Source: Dasypus novemcinctus (lineage: Eukaryota; Chordata; Mammalia; Cingulata; Dasypodidae). From it: DNA of 64,000 nt. This document shows, piece after piece, positions 41,862-54,079 of the stretch; position 1 is the stretch's first letter; each line of letters begins with the position of its first letter. Position numbers and translations under genes: made by a program. The DNA lies in contig NC_080699.1 in NCBI RefSeq assembly GCF_030445035.2, positions 8,804,001-8,868,000 on the forward strand. Direction: 5' to 3'. The notes under the pieces were generated by a model. That model saw nothing but the letters and a program-made list of their open reading frames with translations. It searched no databases and had not been told where the DNA came from.

Positions 41862-44800
41862 TTCAAACGATAAATGTTCTCTTGTTTAAGGGACAGGTAG
41901 ATGAGATTGTAACTTTGTTTTTGAGAAATCCATGGGAACCATGACCTTCCCACCCTAAAGAGATGCATCAATGGGGGAACACGAAACCAACTGTGTGTGG
42001 GGAAGAAGGGGTCCCTAAGGTAGCCAAGTAAGCACCAGAAAGTGCAACCTCAGGCGAGGCTCTGTGTGAAGTGCTGAGGAGCCCAGAAAGCTCTGGGATG
42101 ATGAACGCCAGGCGTCCCCGAGGCAAGGAGAGAGTGGGGGATGAGGTAGGGACTTTGCATGCAGATCCTATTGCTAGGTAAACAGTGACCAGGTCGCCTT
42201 AGGCATTAAGCTAGGAAGAATGGAAATTTTAGGAAAAACAATTTTAAGAAAAGCAAGTTAACGCCAAATGGCCAAATGCTTGTTGACTGCAGAACATCTG
42301 AATTCTCCCAAAACCTGTGTAGGAAATGGCACCTATGAAAAAAGCCTTTGATTGGATTTTAATGAGTCAACCAAACATTCCTGTAAGGCTGGTACCAAAA
42401 AGTAAACCCTTGCTATAATCATCGAATGGGAAAACCCACTGTTTTGATATTTCATATTTGTTGGCTGCTGGATTTACCCCTCTTTTTTTCTGCGGGAAAA
42501 AATCTGCACAGTGAGCAAATCCTGTAATTTCAGCTCTCAGCTCCCTTATTATCATTGGCACCTCAGCAGCAGTGACTGGGTTTCAGTTATGTCAGGGATC
42601 CCTTCACATTTTCCCTATTGCCCAAGAGTACCAGAGCCTGGTTGACTTTGGCTTCTTCTGGAGGCACAGGTCGTCCTCAACCTCACACCATCTGCTCTGC
42701 AGCCCTTGGCCTGTCTGCCCCAGGAGCATTTCCCTCTCCCTTTCCTGAGAACTTAGACCCGGGAAAGCTTGTGAATGCATAGGAGAAAAAAAGCTGTTTG
42801 AGAAAATAGCCCTAATGAAGGCATTCCATATGTCAAGCATTAGGCCAGACACATGATCTCATTTAAACCTCTTGACAACTCTAAGATGTTGGTATTATTC
42901 CCATTTGCAGATGCTGAAAGTAAAGCTCAGAGAGTTTTCATAATTTTCCCGTGGTCAACCAGTGAGTGCAGGAGCTGGAATTTCAACTTAACTGCCCAAG
43001 ACCTTGGCATAGCTCCTCATGACATTCTCCTCTCGTGTTCCAGGGCAGCGTCACTCCCTTGTCAGGCAAAGGTAACACTGAAGACTTTTTTATGGGTTTG
43101 TTTTGTTCTGGATTGGGTTGCTTTAGAAGAAGCTTATCTGGAGTCATTTCAGTTGGGTGCAAATTTTTACTGATACATAATATACACACAGAAAAATACC
43201 CAAGTCGTAAGTGTTTATCTCAATGGATTTTCACAAATTAAACACACCCATATAACCATAATTGAGCCTTTTATTTACTTAGCATCTTTCTTCCGGAGTT
43301 TCTTAAATTTCCTGTGGTTTTTCTAGCTATTAATAACTAATGGGATATTTCATTACAGGATGTCTCTTCAAAGAAAAACTAATTCCCATCTTTTCATCAA
43401 GAAGGAATTTTGCCTGTCTCCCTATCTGGCATCAACCAAACGCCAGCCATTGCATAATTAGGGGTTTTTACCCATCTCTCTGAAGCAACAGCCTTGACCA
43501 CTGGCCAGTATGACCCCAGCTCACTACTGTGTGACAGCCCATAGAGCACATTCATGCTTGACTCTTCCATTGCATGCGTACAGTCGGCGAAATAAAAGAA
43601 GACATGCACTCTTTAAAAACTCTTTGAAACAACTTGTTCGCTTTCCTGGATTGACCTCTCAGACAAATCTGCCTGTTTTTCTCAATGGCACCATGACGTG
43701 CCCCATCCCACCCCTCCCCAGAACCAAAGGTCCAAGAGGCTCAGGGTTTATGCTATTCAGTTCCCTGCTGTAACGTGGACCCTGGGCCAGTGCCTGGCCT
43801 GGAGTAGGGGTCCAAGAAATATTTAATGAATGAAGAGCCCCCCCACCCCTTTATCCAATCTCATAGCCTTTCATTTAGTCAACAAAGTTTCATTAACCTT
43901 TAGGATTGACACTCTTCCTTTGCACTCCCCTTCCCTCCCCACTTATAATCGATTTCCAATTTTTATCATTTCATGTACTTCTCATCACATTCACCTTAGT
44001 TTTCTAGTCCCATCTAGTCTGAACATTTATCATCCCAAACCTAGAGCCCTGAATACCCTTTTGCTTAATCTTCTTAATTCCATTCTTTCTGCGAGACACA
44101 CTGCTGGCAGAAAAGGGTTCCCATGTTCCACTTTTTATAGAGCATCCTCTTCCTTAAATATTCATTCAAAAACTGAAAGGGCTTTCCTCAGGGTAGGAGA
44201 GGTTACTTCCTTCTTTGTGCTTTTCTGTATTTTCCAAAGTGTCTACAACGAATACTTTTTATTCGAAATTCTGATATGTATTTTTAAACCATAATCTCTC
44301 AACCCTTAATTCCTCAAGTATTTATTGACTTTGTGCTATCCCGTTGTTTTCAGGACACAGTTCTTAGAGGAGTTCACAGTGTAATGGGGGAGATAGAGAA
44401 GTAAATAGGTAATTATCTAATTATCGTCAAATGATAAAATTGAGTCCTAGGTTAGCTGCCCCTGGAGCCTTATGGGAATCCAGCAGTGACCAGGCAGAGT
44501 CTTAGAGCCTGGAGGTGGGGACACCCAGGAGGGGCTCACACCCTTTGGCCTGGGTCAGGAAATGTTGCCCAGAGGAAGTGGAGCCTTAAAAGACTTGTTC
44601 AGGATAATCAGGTAGGACTGTAGAGGAGGGAGGGGTGAAGGTGAGCCAGGCAGGGGCAGGGGATGTGGGAAGACCAAGAAAACATGGTGCGTTCTGAGCC
44701 GAGGGAAGTGGGGATTTGCATTTAGAAATGTCATCTTGAGAGCAGTATAGGGATTGCATGAGAGAAGGGCAGGCCAGAGTGCAGCTGATCAAGGTCAAAC

Positions 44801-45155
44801 ATCTCTGCTCGTCCTTCAGAGCCCTCCCAATCTGTCCCTGTCCACCCCTTCCAGCCATTCTACTTCGACCACAATTAATATCCTTTCTAGCCCTGTCCAG
44901 CTGACTCTGCTCCTGCAGTTAGTTGTGCCCGACAGATAATCTACCTCTTCTCCTCTTAATCTCTCCAAAACTTAACCTTTGCCTCCCAGTTGATGCGCCC
45001 AGCCATTATCCCAGGTCCCTCCATAGACCACACTGCTGGGATCGTGAGTTTTCTCATCACTTCTTGTCCCAGTTACCTTCACTGGGCCACACAAATAGAG
45101 CAGAATTCAAGATGTGTTTGTTTCAGTTCATGGTGAGTAAAACATGGCCCACACA
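41862..45155. other. Long stretch without recognised genes
   Basis: Mostly apparently non-repetitive sequence. The open frames of up to 154 codons (43830-44294) are rich in Ser, Pro and Leu and show no domain or codon structure I trust. Ancient MIR-like text may occur near 42830-42960. Confidence 0.35.
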
Positions 45156-45380
45156 GAGTTTTTATGATTTTTTTTCACCTTTTTTTCATTTTTTAAATTT
45201 TTTTAAAAGATACTTCATTTATATAAATGTTACAGGGACTCTATAGGGGATTCCCACATGCCCCGCTCCCCACATCTCCCACGTTTTCCCATCTTAGCAA
45301 GCTCTTTTGTCAGTGTGGTGCATTCATTGCAATTGATAAACACATTTTGGAGCATTGCCACTAAGCCCCACAAGGTTTTA
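45156..45380 (-). repeat. LINE-like 3'-end fragment
   Basis: Reverse of the family at 61440: TACAGGGACTCTATAGGGGA and GCATTCATTGCAATTGATAA. Confidence 0.6.
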
Positions 45381-46150
45381 GTACCTGAATACCTGCCCTG
45401 AGAAGGACATGGCCTCAAATGGTGGCTATGGCTGGGATTATGGAATTTCCTGTGCGAAAAGCTTTTTTTCAATGCTAAATAATTCTGAAGTTCACCCTGG
45501 AACTTCATTCTATTAGCTTAAAAAAGTTTATTCCCTTTGAAAGCCTTCCCACCTTTTCTTCACTCTCTACTGCACCCCATTCCCAACATAGACACCCACA
45601 CCCACACAAACACGCGTGCTCACACATACACACACCCTGGCTCCCTGGCTCCAGCAGGCCTCACCTGTGCATTTCCTGGGTACAGGAAGGCTTTTTGGAA
45701 TTGGCTGAGCCCCAAATTTAGTTTTGAAGCATCAGTAGGAGGGACCACATCAAAAAGTGGGAAAGTGCAAGTCAGATGAACGTTCAGGCTGCAGGAAGGC
45801 ACAGCAGGGCCCTGATTGCTATTGCCCTTCAGGCACAGCAGAGCATTTCCAGAGCCCAGCTGGGTGGGGGTTGCTTATTTCTGGCTTGGCTTCACTTTGA
45901 TTTCACAGCTTTGGAGAAACAGAGACATCTGCCTCCTATTTTCTCCCCATCTTGATGAAGATACAAAGCTGTCTCCAACTCCATTTTCTGGCAGTGCTTC
46001 AATGACGTCCCTTGGCTGCTCTCCACACTGGTTTCTCCTGGAGCTCCCATCCACTTAGTGTTCACCCGCAGCTTCCTCAGGACAGCGAGCCCTGAGCAAA
46101 ATTGAATTGTGTCTCCTAGTCAACATTTACTAAATTTACTTCTCCCCGAA
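45381..46150. other. No gene seen; CA-rich run
   Basis: A CA-rich microsatellite at about 45592-45637. Otherwise unassigned. Confidence 0.35.
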
Positions 46151-46154
46151 CAAT

Positions 46155-46633
46155 TGATGTGGGCTATGGGTGGGAGGCTCTTTGTCTCTTAAGAGATAAC
46201 CTAAACTATCTATGACTTGTGGGTGTGGGATGATAAGAGGCTGCAGTCCTGCCCTTGGTGACCACGGCAAGGACTTCAGTCCCAGGAAACAGTTTAACAA
46301 TGCAAGGTCTATAAACTTTAAGTATTCAGGGGAAATGCAAACAAAATATGCTAAAAGCTTATCTAGAATGCCTGAAGTCCATGCTAAAAGCTTACCTAAG
46401 ATGTGGGAGATATATATGCTAATTCAAGCCTATTGAGAACTGAAACAAAAGGACCATTTAACCTTTACTCACTGTATAAAAGAAACTCGAAAGTCTAGTT
46501 CAGGGCTCGGGCTTGCAACAGGAAGCTCCCGAGTCCGGCTGGCCGTCAATAAACCATTTTTCCTTCTCAAAATCATTTCTGAGTCCTGACCTCTTTATAC
46601 GCAAATAATGAACCTCTCTCAAATTCTACAACA
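46155..46633 (+). repeat. Solo class I LTR
   Basis: TGATGTGGGCTATGGGTGGG to TTCTACAACA with a 4-bp target duplication CAAT (46151-46154, 46634-46637). TATAAA at 46475-46480 and AATAAA at 46548-46553 give a normal U3-R-U5 layout. Not related to the TGTTAGAGG family. Confidence 0.85.
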
Positions 46634-46791
46634 CAATGAACTTGGTCTTTAGAGGGTTTCTAAAGAAGTGTGTAATGCCTGCCTCAGGAAACCTAGAGCC
46701 TGCTTAGAGACAGCAGACCTTGACATAAAACATCATAATATAGCCTGTAATGATTTATCAAACAATTTTATGAACTTTAAATGCTGTAGGA

Positions 46792-47282
46792 CAGGCTTCG
46801 CCAAACCATGGACCACATACAAATTCAGTGGGCCACCTGTTTTTACATGACCTGAGAACTAAGAATAGTTTTTCCATGAAATTATTGAAAATAAAAAGAA
46901 AAGCATTTCAAGACACACACAAGGTATATGAAATTACAATTCTCATGTCTATAAAGAAAGGTTTGTTGGAACACACCCACTCTCATTCATTTACTTATTG
47001 TCTATGGCTACAATGGCAGAGTTCCACAGCTCCAGCAGAGACCTTCGGGCTCTCAGAATCTAAATTAGGGAAGCGGCTGTGACTCAAGCAAGTGAGCTCC
47101 CTTTTACCATATGGAGGACCCAGGTTCAATCCACAGGAACTTCTGGTAAAGAAAAGAAAAAAGGCTCCCAGAACTGCACAGTGAGGCACAGGCTCCCACG
47201 CAGATACACAACCAGATAGAAAAAATAATAATCTAAAAACTTTATTGTCTTGTCCTTTACAAATAAAGTTTGCTGATCCCTG
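46792..47282. mobile_element. hAT-type DNA transposon, non-autonomous
   Basis: Inverted ends: CAGGCTTCGCCAAACC on the left and the complement of CAGGGATCAGCAAACT on the right. A perfect 8-bp target duplication CTGTAGGA (46784-46791, 47283-47290) is diagnostic of hAT. No transposase is present. A SINE is inserted at about 47067-47235. Confidence 0.88.
47067..47235 (+). repeat. Short armadillo-type SINE inside the hAT element
   Basis: GGGAAGCGGCTGTGACTCAA with GGTTCAATCCACAGG. Shorter than the other copies. Confidence 0.7.
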
Positions 47283-47290
47283 CTGTAGGA

Positions 47291-47784
47291 TAAGGGTTTC
47301 TAAACCATTTTTATTGGTGAAACATTTTCTCAAATGAACTCTTACAAGAAGATCAATATATAAAACAACAACCAAAAAAGTAGAATCCACGTGCTCATCA
47401 AGCACCACCTCTTTCTCCCCACTTCCCATCTCTCTTCCTTTTGCCTTGGGTGCCCTCAGGGAACCCCAGGGCTCCAAGCTGGAAAACACTGCAATTAGAG
47501 TTCAGAGCAGAAAGAGATCTGCTGGGGAAGTTAGCAAATTTTCTTTGGGAAAATAAGCAGTGAGTGGATTTTGAAGATTGGGTAGAATTCAGAAGGGAGA
47601 ATAATTTCCAAGTATAATTTTCAAAAAGTAAAAAAACACGTCTCTCATACAAAGACATTCATCTCATATATTATGAGGGAATTCAGCAGGATGATAAAGC
47701 TGGTCCAAAAGATATTTTGAGAAATTGGGTTAAAAAAGGAATGTTAGAATAAGTTAGGTACAAAATTAGTCAATATCCTACAAG
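47291..47784. other. No gene seen
   Basis: Unassigned sequence. Confidence 0.35.
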
Positions 47785-47789
47785 GCAAT

Positions 47790-48321
47790 TGTTAGAGGCT
47801 TGCAATAATTAACAAGCTGTAGCTCAGTTTCCCCTGATGTGCCCTGGGAAAAGGCCAACCCCATTTCCCATACGTCTCTGTGTCCAAGGGCATGGCACTT
47901 CCCCACAGGTTAAACAAAGATACCACATAAAGATGAGAATAAAGGAAAATGGAAACCTTCTCTACCTGCATATCAGAGGGAGATAAAATTCCTACATATC
48001 CAAGAAACATCTGATCCTGCAGCTTTCCAAGAAACCATAGCTCCCTAACCCACTATCTTCTACTCACTCTCAGGGAAAGTTTTCACCTCTGGGGTTTCCT
48101 ATTTGTCCCACCCCTCACTCGGACCCTCGACCCCCCCCCCACCGACTATCATTTCCCCGCCAAGGAAAGTTCTGCATAAATTCAAGTTCCCCCCTTCCAA
48201 GGGGAGGTGCTGAAGTCTGTTCTTCAGACCCCCTCCATTGAAAGAGTTTCCCAATAAATACATTTTTTGCCTGTGGCCAATCAGTCTCCGTGTCCCAGTA
48301 AGCGCCGTATTTTCTCCAACA
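47790..48321 (+). repeat. 5' LTR of the 47.8-50.8 kb provirus
   Basis: 532 bp, TGTTAGAGGCTTGCAATAAT to TCTCCAACA. It lacks the extra segment of about 40 bp found in the 3' LTR and keeps a segment near 47830-47865 that the 3' LTR has lost. Confidence 0.92.
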
Positions 48322-48323
48322 TG

Positions 48324-48341
48324 TGGTGCCAAAAGCCCGGC
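48324..48341 (+). other. Primer binding site, tRNA-Phe type
   Basis: TGGTGCCAAAAGCCCGGC two bases after the 5' LTR. It resembles the complement of the tRNA-Phe 3' end with a few mismatches. Confidence 0.65.
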
Positions 48342-48724
48342 ACTGGGGTCATGTTGAGGCTGGTTGACTAGCGAGGAATCTCCCCTCTGCCACAGGCAAA
48401 CGCCCATCCAACACCGGACATGGCATCTCGCTGGGTGAGGTAAGGATTTCTCCACCGGAGGATCCTGCTGCCTCTCTCTCTCTCCTTTTCCGTTGTCCAG
48501 GACACCCCCCTGGGAAAACCTAGTGCTAGGTCAGGATCCTCACCGTTCCCCGGGGGCCACGGCGGGCGGGAGGCCTGCGTCCTCGTGGGAAGAAACCCCT
48601 CGGCTCCGGAAATGTCTGCTCCAAGAGCCGTTTCCCATTTCCTTGGAGATAACTGACTGGGGACGCCTGTCTCGCTCAGAATCCCGCGTTCTAGAGATCC
48701 TCAGTCTCACCACAGCCACCTAAA

Positions 48725-49860
48725 ATGGGGAATTAAAGTTCAGCCCCCCAAAACCCATGCCTCTGGGCTGTCTCCTTCATAACCTTAAAACTCTGTACCT
48801 AGAAGGAGACATCAGACCTAAAAACTCATTTTCTATTCAACCTCTGTGTGGCCACAATACAAATTGGACAATGAAAGTCAATGGCCGAGAAACGGCACTT
48901 TTAATTTCCGAGCTCTCCAAGACTTAGAGAACTTTATCCAGCGCCATGGCAGATGGCCAGAGAGCCCTTACATTCAGGCATTTTTCTATCTTCGAAATCG
49001 CCCCTCCCTCTGCCAATCCTATTCTTCCTACCAAAATCTTCTTTTACACCAGAAACTTCTTCAGAAATCTTCCTCCTCATTACTTCCATTCCCTAACACT
49101 TCTGAAAACTCCAACTTTGATCCGTCAGATCACACCCCGCCCCCATACCTCCTCCATATAACCCTCTGGGGTTATCTCTGGACTCACCCTGCACCCCTTC
49201 TTCCTGCCCCCCTTCATCGCTGCCCCTCCTCACAGGCGCTTGTGGAGACTACCCTCCTCCTTCTGCACCGCAGCCCTCCACCTCCATCAGCCTGCAGGCC
49301 CCTAACTCCACACAGACCCAGCTCCTCTCTCACCCCTCTGGGAGCTGAAAAAATAGCCAGAGTACACGTTCCTTTCTCACTATCAGATTTAAGCCAGATA
49401 AAGAACCGCTTAATATCTTTCTCTTGCAACCTCTACATCATTCTTTCCACCTGTCTATCCCCAGAAGAACAAGACTGTGTTTGTTTTACAGCCCAAACCC
49501 TTGCAAATACCCTAAACCAACAAAAGGCTGCCAGCAGCCCTGTCAGAGCCACAGCAGTCCCCCCAAAAAAACTGGCTGTAAATCCTCCACCCTCCAGAGT
49601 TCCCGACAGACACTCCACTCCAGGCAAGTACAAGAAAAACCCACCAAGGCCAAGCTTTAAAGGCAAAAAGCCTGGGTGCTGAGCCAAGCAGCGCCCAAAC
49701 CCACAACCTCCTCCAAGGCCGTTCCCGCCACGCAAGCAAGAAATCCACTGAAAGCCTGACTGTCCGCAGGCCTCTCAAGGCAAAAGGGCATCAGTTACCC
49801 GGTTAAACCCAACCCCTGGCTTCAACCTTCTAGACCTTCTGGAACCAGCAACAGATGATT
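48725..49860 (+). pseudogene. Broken retroviral gag
   Basis: The ATG at 48725 is followed by a stop at codon 4. Matrix-like sequence resumes at 48757 in one frame and then shifts frame near 48845. The long open stretch 48846-49682 (about 278 codons) opens with WPQYKLDNESQWP, a matrix-domain motif of class I gag, runs through a proline- and serine-rich region, and reaches a capsid start (VHVPFSLSDLSQIK). It then jumps to a nucleocapsid-like basic tail, so most of the capsid is deleted. A further stop at 49680 and a gag-pol junction-like segment to 49860 follow. Not functional. Confidence 0.82.
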
Positions 49861-50281
49861 AAAGGTACCTCAGAAACTGGGCAGACCCTCACCCATCTCC
49901 AAAGCAAAACCTCAAGTAATTCTGATGGTAGCAGCAAGTCCACACATCTCCCGTGAATAACTCAGTTTAGCCAGACAGCCATCCAGGATGTCACCCATGA
50001 TCAACTTCTTGTCTGATTCACACACCAAATCGTACAGCCAACAACCCAGGAATACGTAAATGGCATCTTTCTGCTGTGTGAACAATGCCAACCCCTGTGG
50101 GACCTGAAACCACAGCCCGCTATGCAGGATGGAAGAGAACTTCTTTTCTCTGCCCTTGACAGCTGGAAGTAGCCAGAATGGGACCAATGCCCCAAATCCC
50201 CTCACCCTTCCATGCTGCCCAGTACGGTATGCCCCAATACCCAGGTCCCCCAGTATCTATATATAAACAAAGAGTTAGGAA
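49861..50281. other. Unassigned 3' interior of the provirus
   Basis: Broken frames. By position it could be an env remnant joined by a large deletion, but no firm motif was found. The run AAAGAGTTAGGAA just before the 3' LTR may be a worn polypurine tract. Confidence 0.4.
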
Positions 50282-50810
50282 TGTTAGAGGCTTGCAATAA
50301 TTAATGAGCTGTAGCTCTGTCCCCCATAAGCCTACATGTCCAAGGGCATGGCACTTCCCCACAGGTTAAACAAAGAAACCACATAAAGATGGGAATAAAG
50401 GAAAATGGAAACCTTCCCTATCTGCATATCAGAGGGAGATAAAATCCCTACAGATCAAAGAAACACCTGCTCCTGCAGCTTTCCAAGAAACCAAAACTCC
50501 CTAACCCACTATCTTCTAGTCACTATCAGAGAAAATTTTCACTTCTAGGGCTTCCTATTGGCCCCTGTACTTCACTCGGACCCTCAACCCCTCCCACCAA
50601 CTACCATTTCCCCGCCTAGGAAAGAGTTGTATAAATTCAAGTCCCCCCCCCTTTAAGGAGTGGGCTGAAGTACTCTTCAGACCCCCACCAGTGGGGGACC
50701 TAAAGTCTGTTCTTCAGACCCCCTCTGTTGGGTGAGCTTCTCAATAAACACATTTTCTGCCTGTGGTCAATCAGTTTCCATGTCCCAGTGAATGCCATTT
50801 TTCTCCAACA
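50282..50810 (+). repeat. 3' LTR of the 47.8-50.8 kb provirus
   Basis: 529 bp. Has a partly repeated segment near 50660-50715 (two CTTCAGACCCCC units) that resembles the extra segment of the solo LTR at 5924. Confidence 0.91.
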
Positions 50811-50815
50811 GCAAT

Positions 50816-51449
50816 AAAACCAGAACCATATCCTTTCCACTGGGCAAAAACATTTATATCTCTAATGGGCAAAAACCCATAAATTAGCTTGCCTGTTCAC
50901 AAAGTCTAGACCTTTAATCAATAGTGAAGAACAAATCAAATAAAAATATGTTTCCCTATATAGTTAAATAATCCTTGGATGGACCAGTTGAACAATGCAC
51001 CAATAGGGCATTAAAAGGGCATACTATCTTTCTTTGTCTTAGTTCCAAGTTTTGTCTACTTTTTGTTAACAAGAGGTTAAGATACATATTTCTTTAAGAT
51101 TTTTTTGCCAGCAAATGTTGAGAGGCAAGAATATACATGGATTGCCAGGGTCTATTTTGGACATAAGGCCTTAAAAAGCAGCAACCAAAGATATCTGAGC
51201 TTTATCCTGCAAGCTAGGAATGGGGGTGGGGGATGAGGCAGTGCTTGCATGTTTTTAAACAGTTGGCCTTCCTCTTTGCCAGGTTTCTAACCTACACTAT
51301 TTATTTAAAGTTCTCAACCAGCAGTCTACCAATTCCCAAGGGAAATACTAACTTTTTCCCTTTGCCCCTCCAAAGGGAATGGAATGGGAATTTCCAAAAG
51401 TGCTAAAGAACCAAAGAAGTGAAAGAGTGAGTTCATTTTTGCCACTCTT
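50816..51449. other. No gene seen
   Basis: Unassigned sequence. Confidence 0.35.
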
Positions 51450-51905
51450 ATAGACGTAATAATGGCATCTTATTGTTTTGATTTGCATTTTCCTGATGAC
51501 TAGAGAGATTCAGCAACTCTACACATATCCTTTTCCTCTTTGAATTTCATGTTCATGTGTTTAACACATTTTTCTAATGTGTTGTTTTCTTTCTATCTTA
51601 TCAATCTGTAAAAGCTATTTTTATTAAAGAAATTGATCCTTTGTCTATTATCTGCATTGCAAATATTTTCTCCCAGTCATCACTTTGATTTTTTTTAAGT
51701 GTGTTTTACCATCCCAAATATTTTTAAAATTGTTATGTCATAATATCTGTTCATCTTTCCTCTTATGGTTTTTAGATTTCCTATGTAGCTTAAATTTTAT
51801 CATCCATACTCTTGAAATTATGGGTATATTCTCCTAAAGTTTCAACTAACACTTTTCATATTTTCTTTATTACATTTTGATGTTCAATTCATCCAGAATT
51901 TAATT
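51450..51905 (-). repeat. L1 fragment
   Basis: TTTGCATTTTCCTGATGACT, then GATCCTTTGTCTATTATCTG and AAATATTTTCTCCCAGTC, classic old L1 text read on the minus strand. Confidence 0.8.
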
Positions 51906-52529
51906 TTTTAAGGGAGCTAACTTTGTTTCTTCCGAAGAGCCAATCATTCCAGTATTATTTTTCAAATTAACCATCGAGTCCCTAAAAAATGAAAAGTGCC
52001 ACCTTTCTCATAAATCAAGCTATTCTATATACTTGGCTCTTCTTATTAACTCTCATGCTTTTCAGGAGATTAATTTCTAAACTCTTGTTTTGATTATAAG
52101 CCAAAGGTTCTTCAGGTTCCTGTAACTTGTGTGTATGATTCAGCTACTCTCAGCTGTCTAGACATGTTCACTGGAAATGTACGGTGGTGTTCCCCGAAGC
52201 CCTGGGGAACGCTACAGGGCTGTGCAGCTGCCTCTCAACACAATGCCAGTGTGGTTTTCCTTCTCCATAAATCTGTAAGTGATTGACCAGCAATATGTAC
52301 AAAGGAAAGCAGATAAATCATCAACGTCTGGTTTGTGGCTAACAGGGGGTTCCGATTTCAATATGGCACTGAGCAGGCACACGTTCTTTGACAGGCTGGT
52401 CATACTGTACAACAGGCACCATGGTAAACATCAAGAATGATGCAGCAAGCAAAACAAAAACCCTTGCCCCCACGGAACTTACATTTTAGTTGGAGGAGAC
52501 AATAAAATTATGCTTTCTTACTTTTTACT
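51906..52529. other. No gene seen
   Basis: The first part may continue the L1. The rest is unassigned. Confidence 0.35.
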
Positions 52530-52960
52530 GAAAACTTTGTTTTAATTGAGGTATAGCACATAGAAAGTACACAAATCTTAATGTACAACCCACTAAACTT
52601 TTCCATATATATATATTTATGTAACCACCACCCAGATCAAGATGACATAGAATATTTCCCATCCTCCAGAAGTTTCCCTCGTTCTTCCTCCCAGTCAATA
52701 ATGCTCCTAGGTAACTAATATTCTGAATTCTATCAATATATATTAGTTTTGCCAGTTTTTGAACTGTGTATATGTAGAATCATAGGTACTGTTTTGCCTC
52801 TGACTTCTTTCAAAATTTTATCTGTGAGATTCACCTGTGTTGTTGCATGTAGCTGAAATTTACTCTTTTGTATGTTTTGAGGTATTCCATATTTTTAATA
52901 TACAATTTATTTATACATTCTCCTATTAGTGGACATTTTATTGTTTCCAGTTTTTAGGAT
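52530..52960 (-). repeat. L1 fragment
   Basis: TTAATTGAGGTATAGCACAT, AACCACCACCCAGATCAAGA and TTCCCTCGTTCTTCCTCCCA recall ancient L1 ends. Confidence 0.65.
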
Positions 52961-53345
52961 ATTTTTTTTTTTTGAAATATTGGAATGTATTAATCATTAA
53001 ATATACATTAAAACGTTTGAAATCAAACTACAATCAAACGTAGGGCTTCCCAGAGCTTCCCATAGGCAGGACTTGGAGTTAAAGCATTCAACATTTTCAG
53101 GGACCAAATTTTATCCGTTAACATTGCATAAGCTTTTCTTTTCCTTGTGTTTCAGGTTCTTTATCTTATAATGAAAATAAAATATATTGTAGCTGCTTCT
53201 TGGCATTTTTGGAAGGGCAATGGCATGATGGGTGAGTATGAAAAGTTATGATTTTTATGATTAAAAGTGCTTCTCCAATATGGAATATCACTAGAATATG
53301 ATCTTACTCTCTTTCCTCTTCTTTCTTTTCTTTCCTAATCAAATT
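52961..53345. other. No gene seen
   Basis: AT-rich sequence, unassigned. Confidence 0.3.
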
Positions 53346-53349
53346 TATC

Positions 53350-53965
53350 CACTGAATTTCTTTTTTTTTTTTAATTTATTTTATTTTATTTTTTTTAATA
53401 TTTATTTATTATTATTATTTTTTAATTACATTAAAAATATATATATATGAGGTCCCATTCAACCCCACCGCCCCCGCCCCCCACTCCCCCCACAGCAACA
53501 CTCTCTCCCATCATCGTGATACATCCATTGCACCTGGTAAGTTCATCTCTGAGCATCACTGCACCCCATAGTCAATGGTCCACATCATAGCCCAGACTCT
53601 CTCACGTTCCATCCAGTGGGCCCTGGGGGGATCTACAGTGTCCCGTAATTGTCCGTGAAGCACTATCCAGGACAACTCCACGTCCCGAAAACGCCTCCAC
53701 ATCTCATCTCTTCCTCCCGTTCCCCACACCCAGCAGCCCCCATGGCTACCGTTCCCACACCCATTTCACATTTCCTCTGTGGACATTGGATTGGTTGTGT
53801 CCATTGCACACCTATGTCAAGTGAGGGCTTAGATTCCACATGGGTACTGGATGCACTCTTCCCGCTTCTAGTTGTAGACACTCTAGGCTCCATGTTGTGG
53901 TGGTTGACCTTCTTCAACTCCATGTTAGCTGAGTGGAGTAAGTCCATTAAGTCAAAGTGGATATT
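53350..53965 (-). repeat. LINE-like 3'-end copy, minus strand
   Basis: Starts on the left with a T-run (complement of the A-tail). The body is the reverse of the copy at 54990-55594, including the segment complementary to ATGGAGTTGAAGAAGGTCAA. Confidence 0.78.
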
Positions 53966-54079
53966 GGGGATAAATCTTCTATGAACATCTTTTTATATGT
54001 GCATAGGTGATCATCTTTATTCATTCTCTGAACTCAGGGTGAATTGGCTGGGTTAACATACAATACATATATCTGACCA

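Larger units (their letters stand above)
47790..50810 (+). mobile_element. Short, internally deleted endogenous provirus
   Basis: Two LTRs of the TGTTAGAGG family, flanked by a 5-bp target duplication GCAAT (47785-47789, 50811-50815), enclose only about 2 kb. Inside are a primer binding site, a broken gag, and about 400 bp before the 3' LTR that I cannot assign. Most of pol and env is missing. The family resembles class I elements primed by tRNA-Phe. No intact gene remains. Confidence 0.92.

Noticed and set aside
43830..44294. Plus-strand open frame of 154 codons
   Set aside because: Low-complexity composition, no domain, no splice or promoter context.
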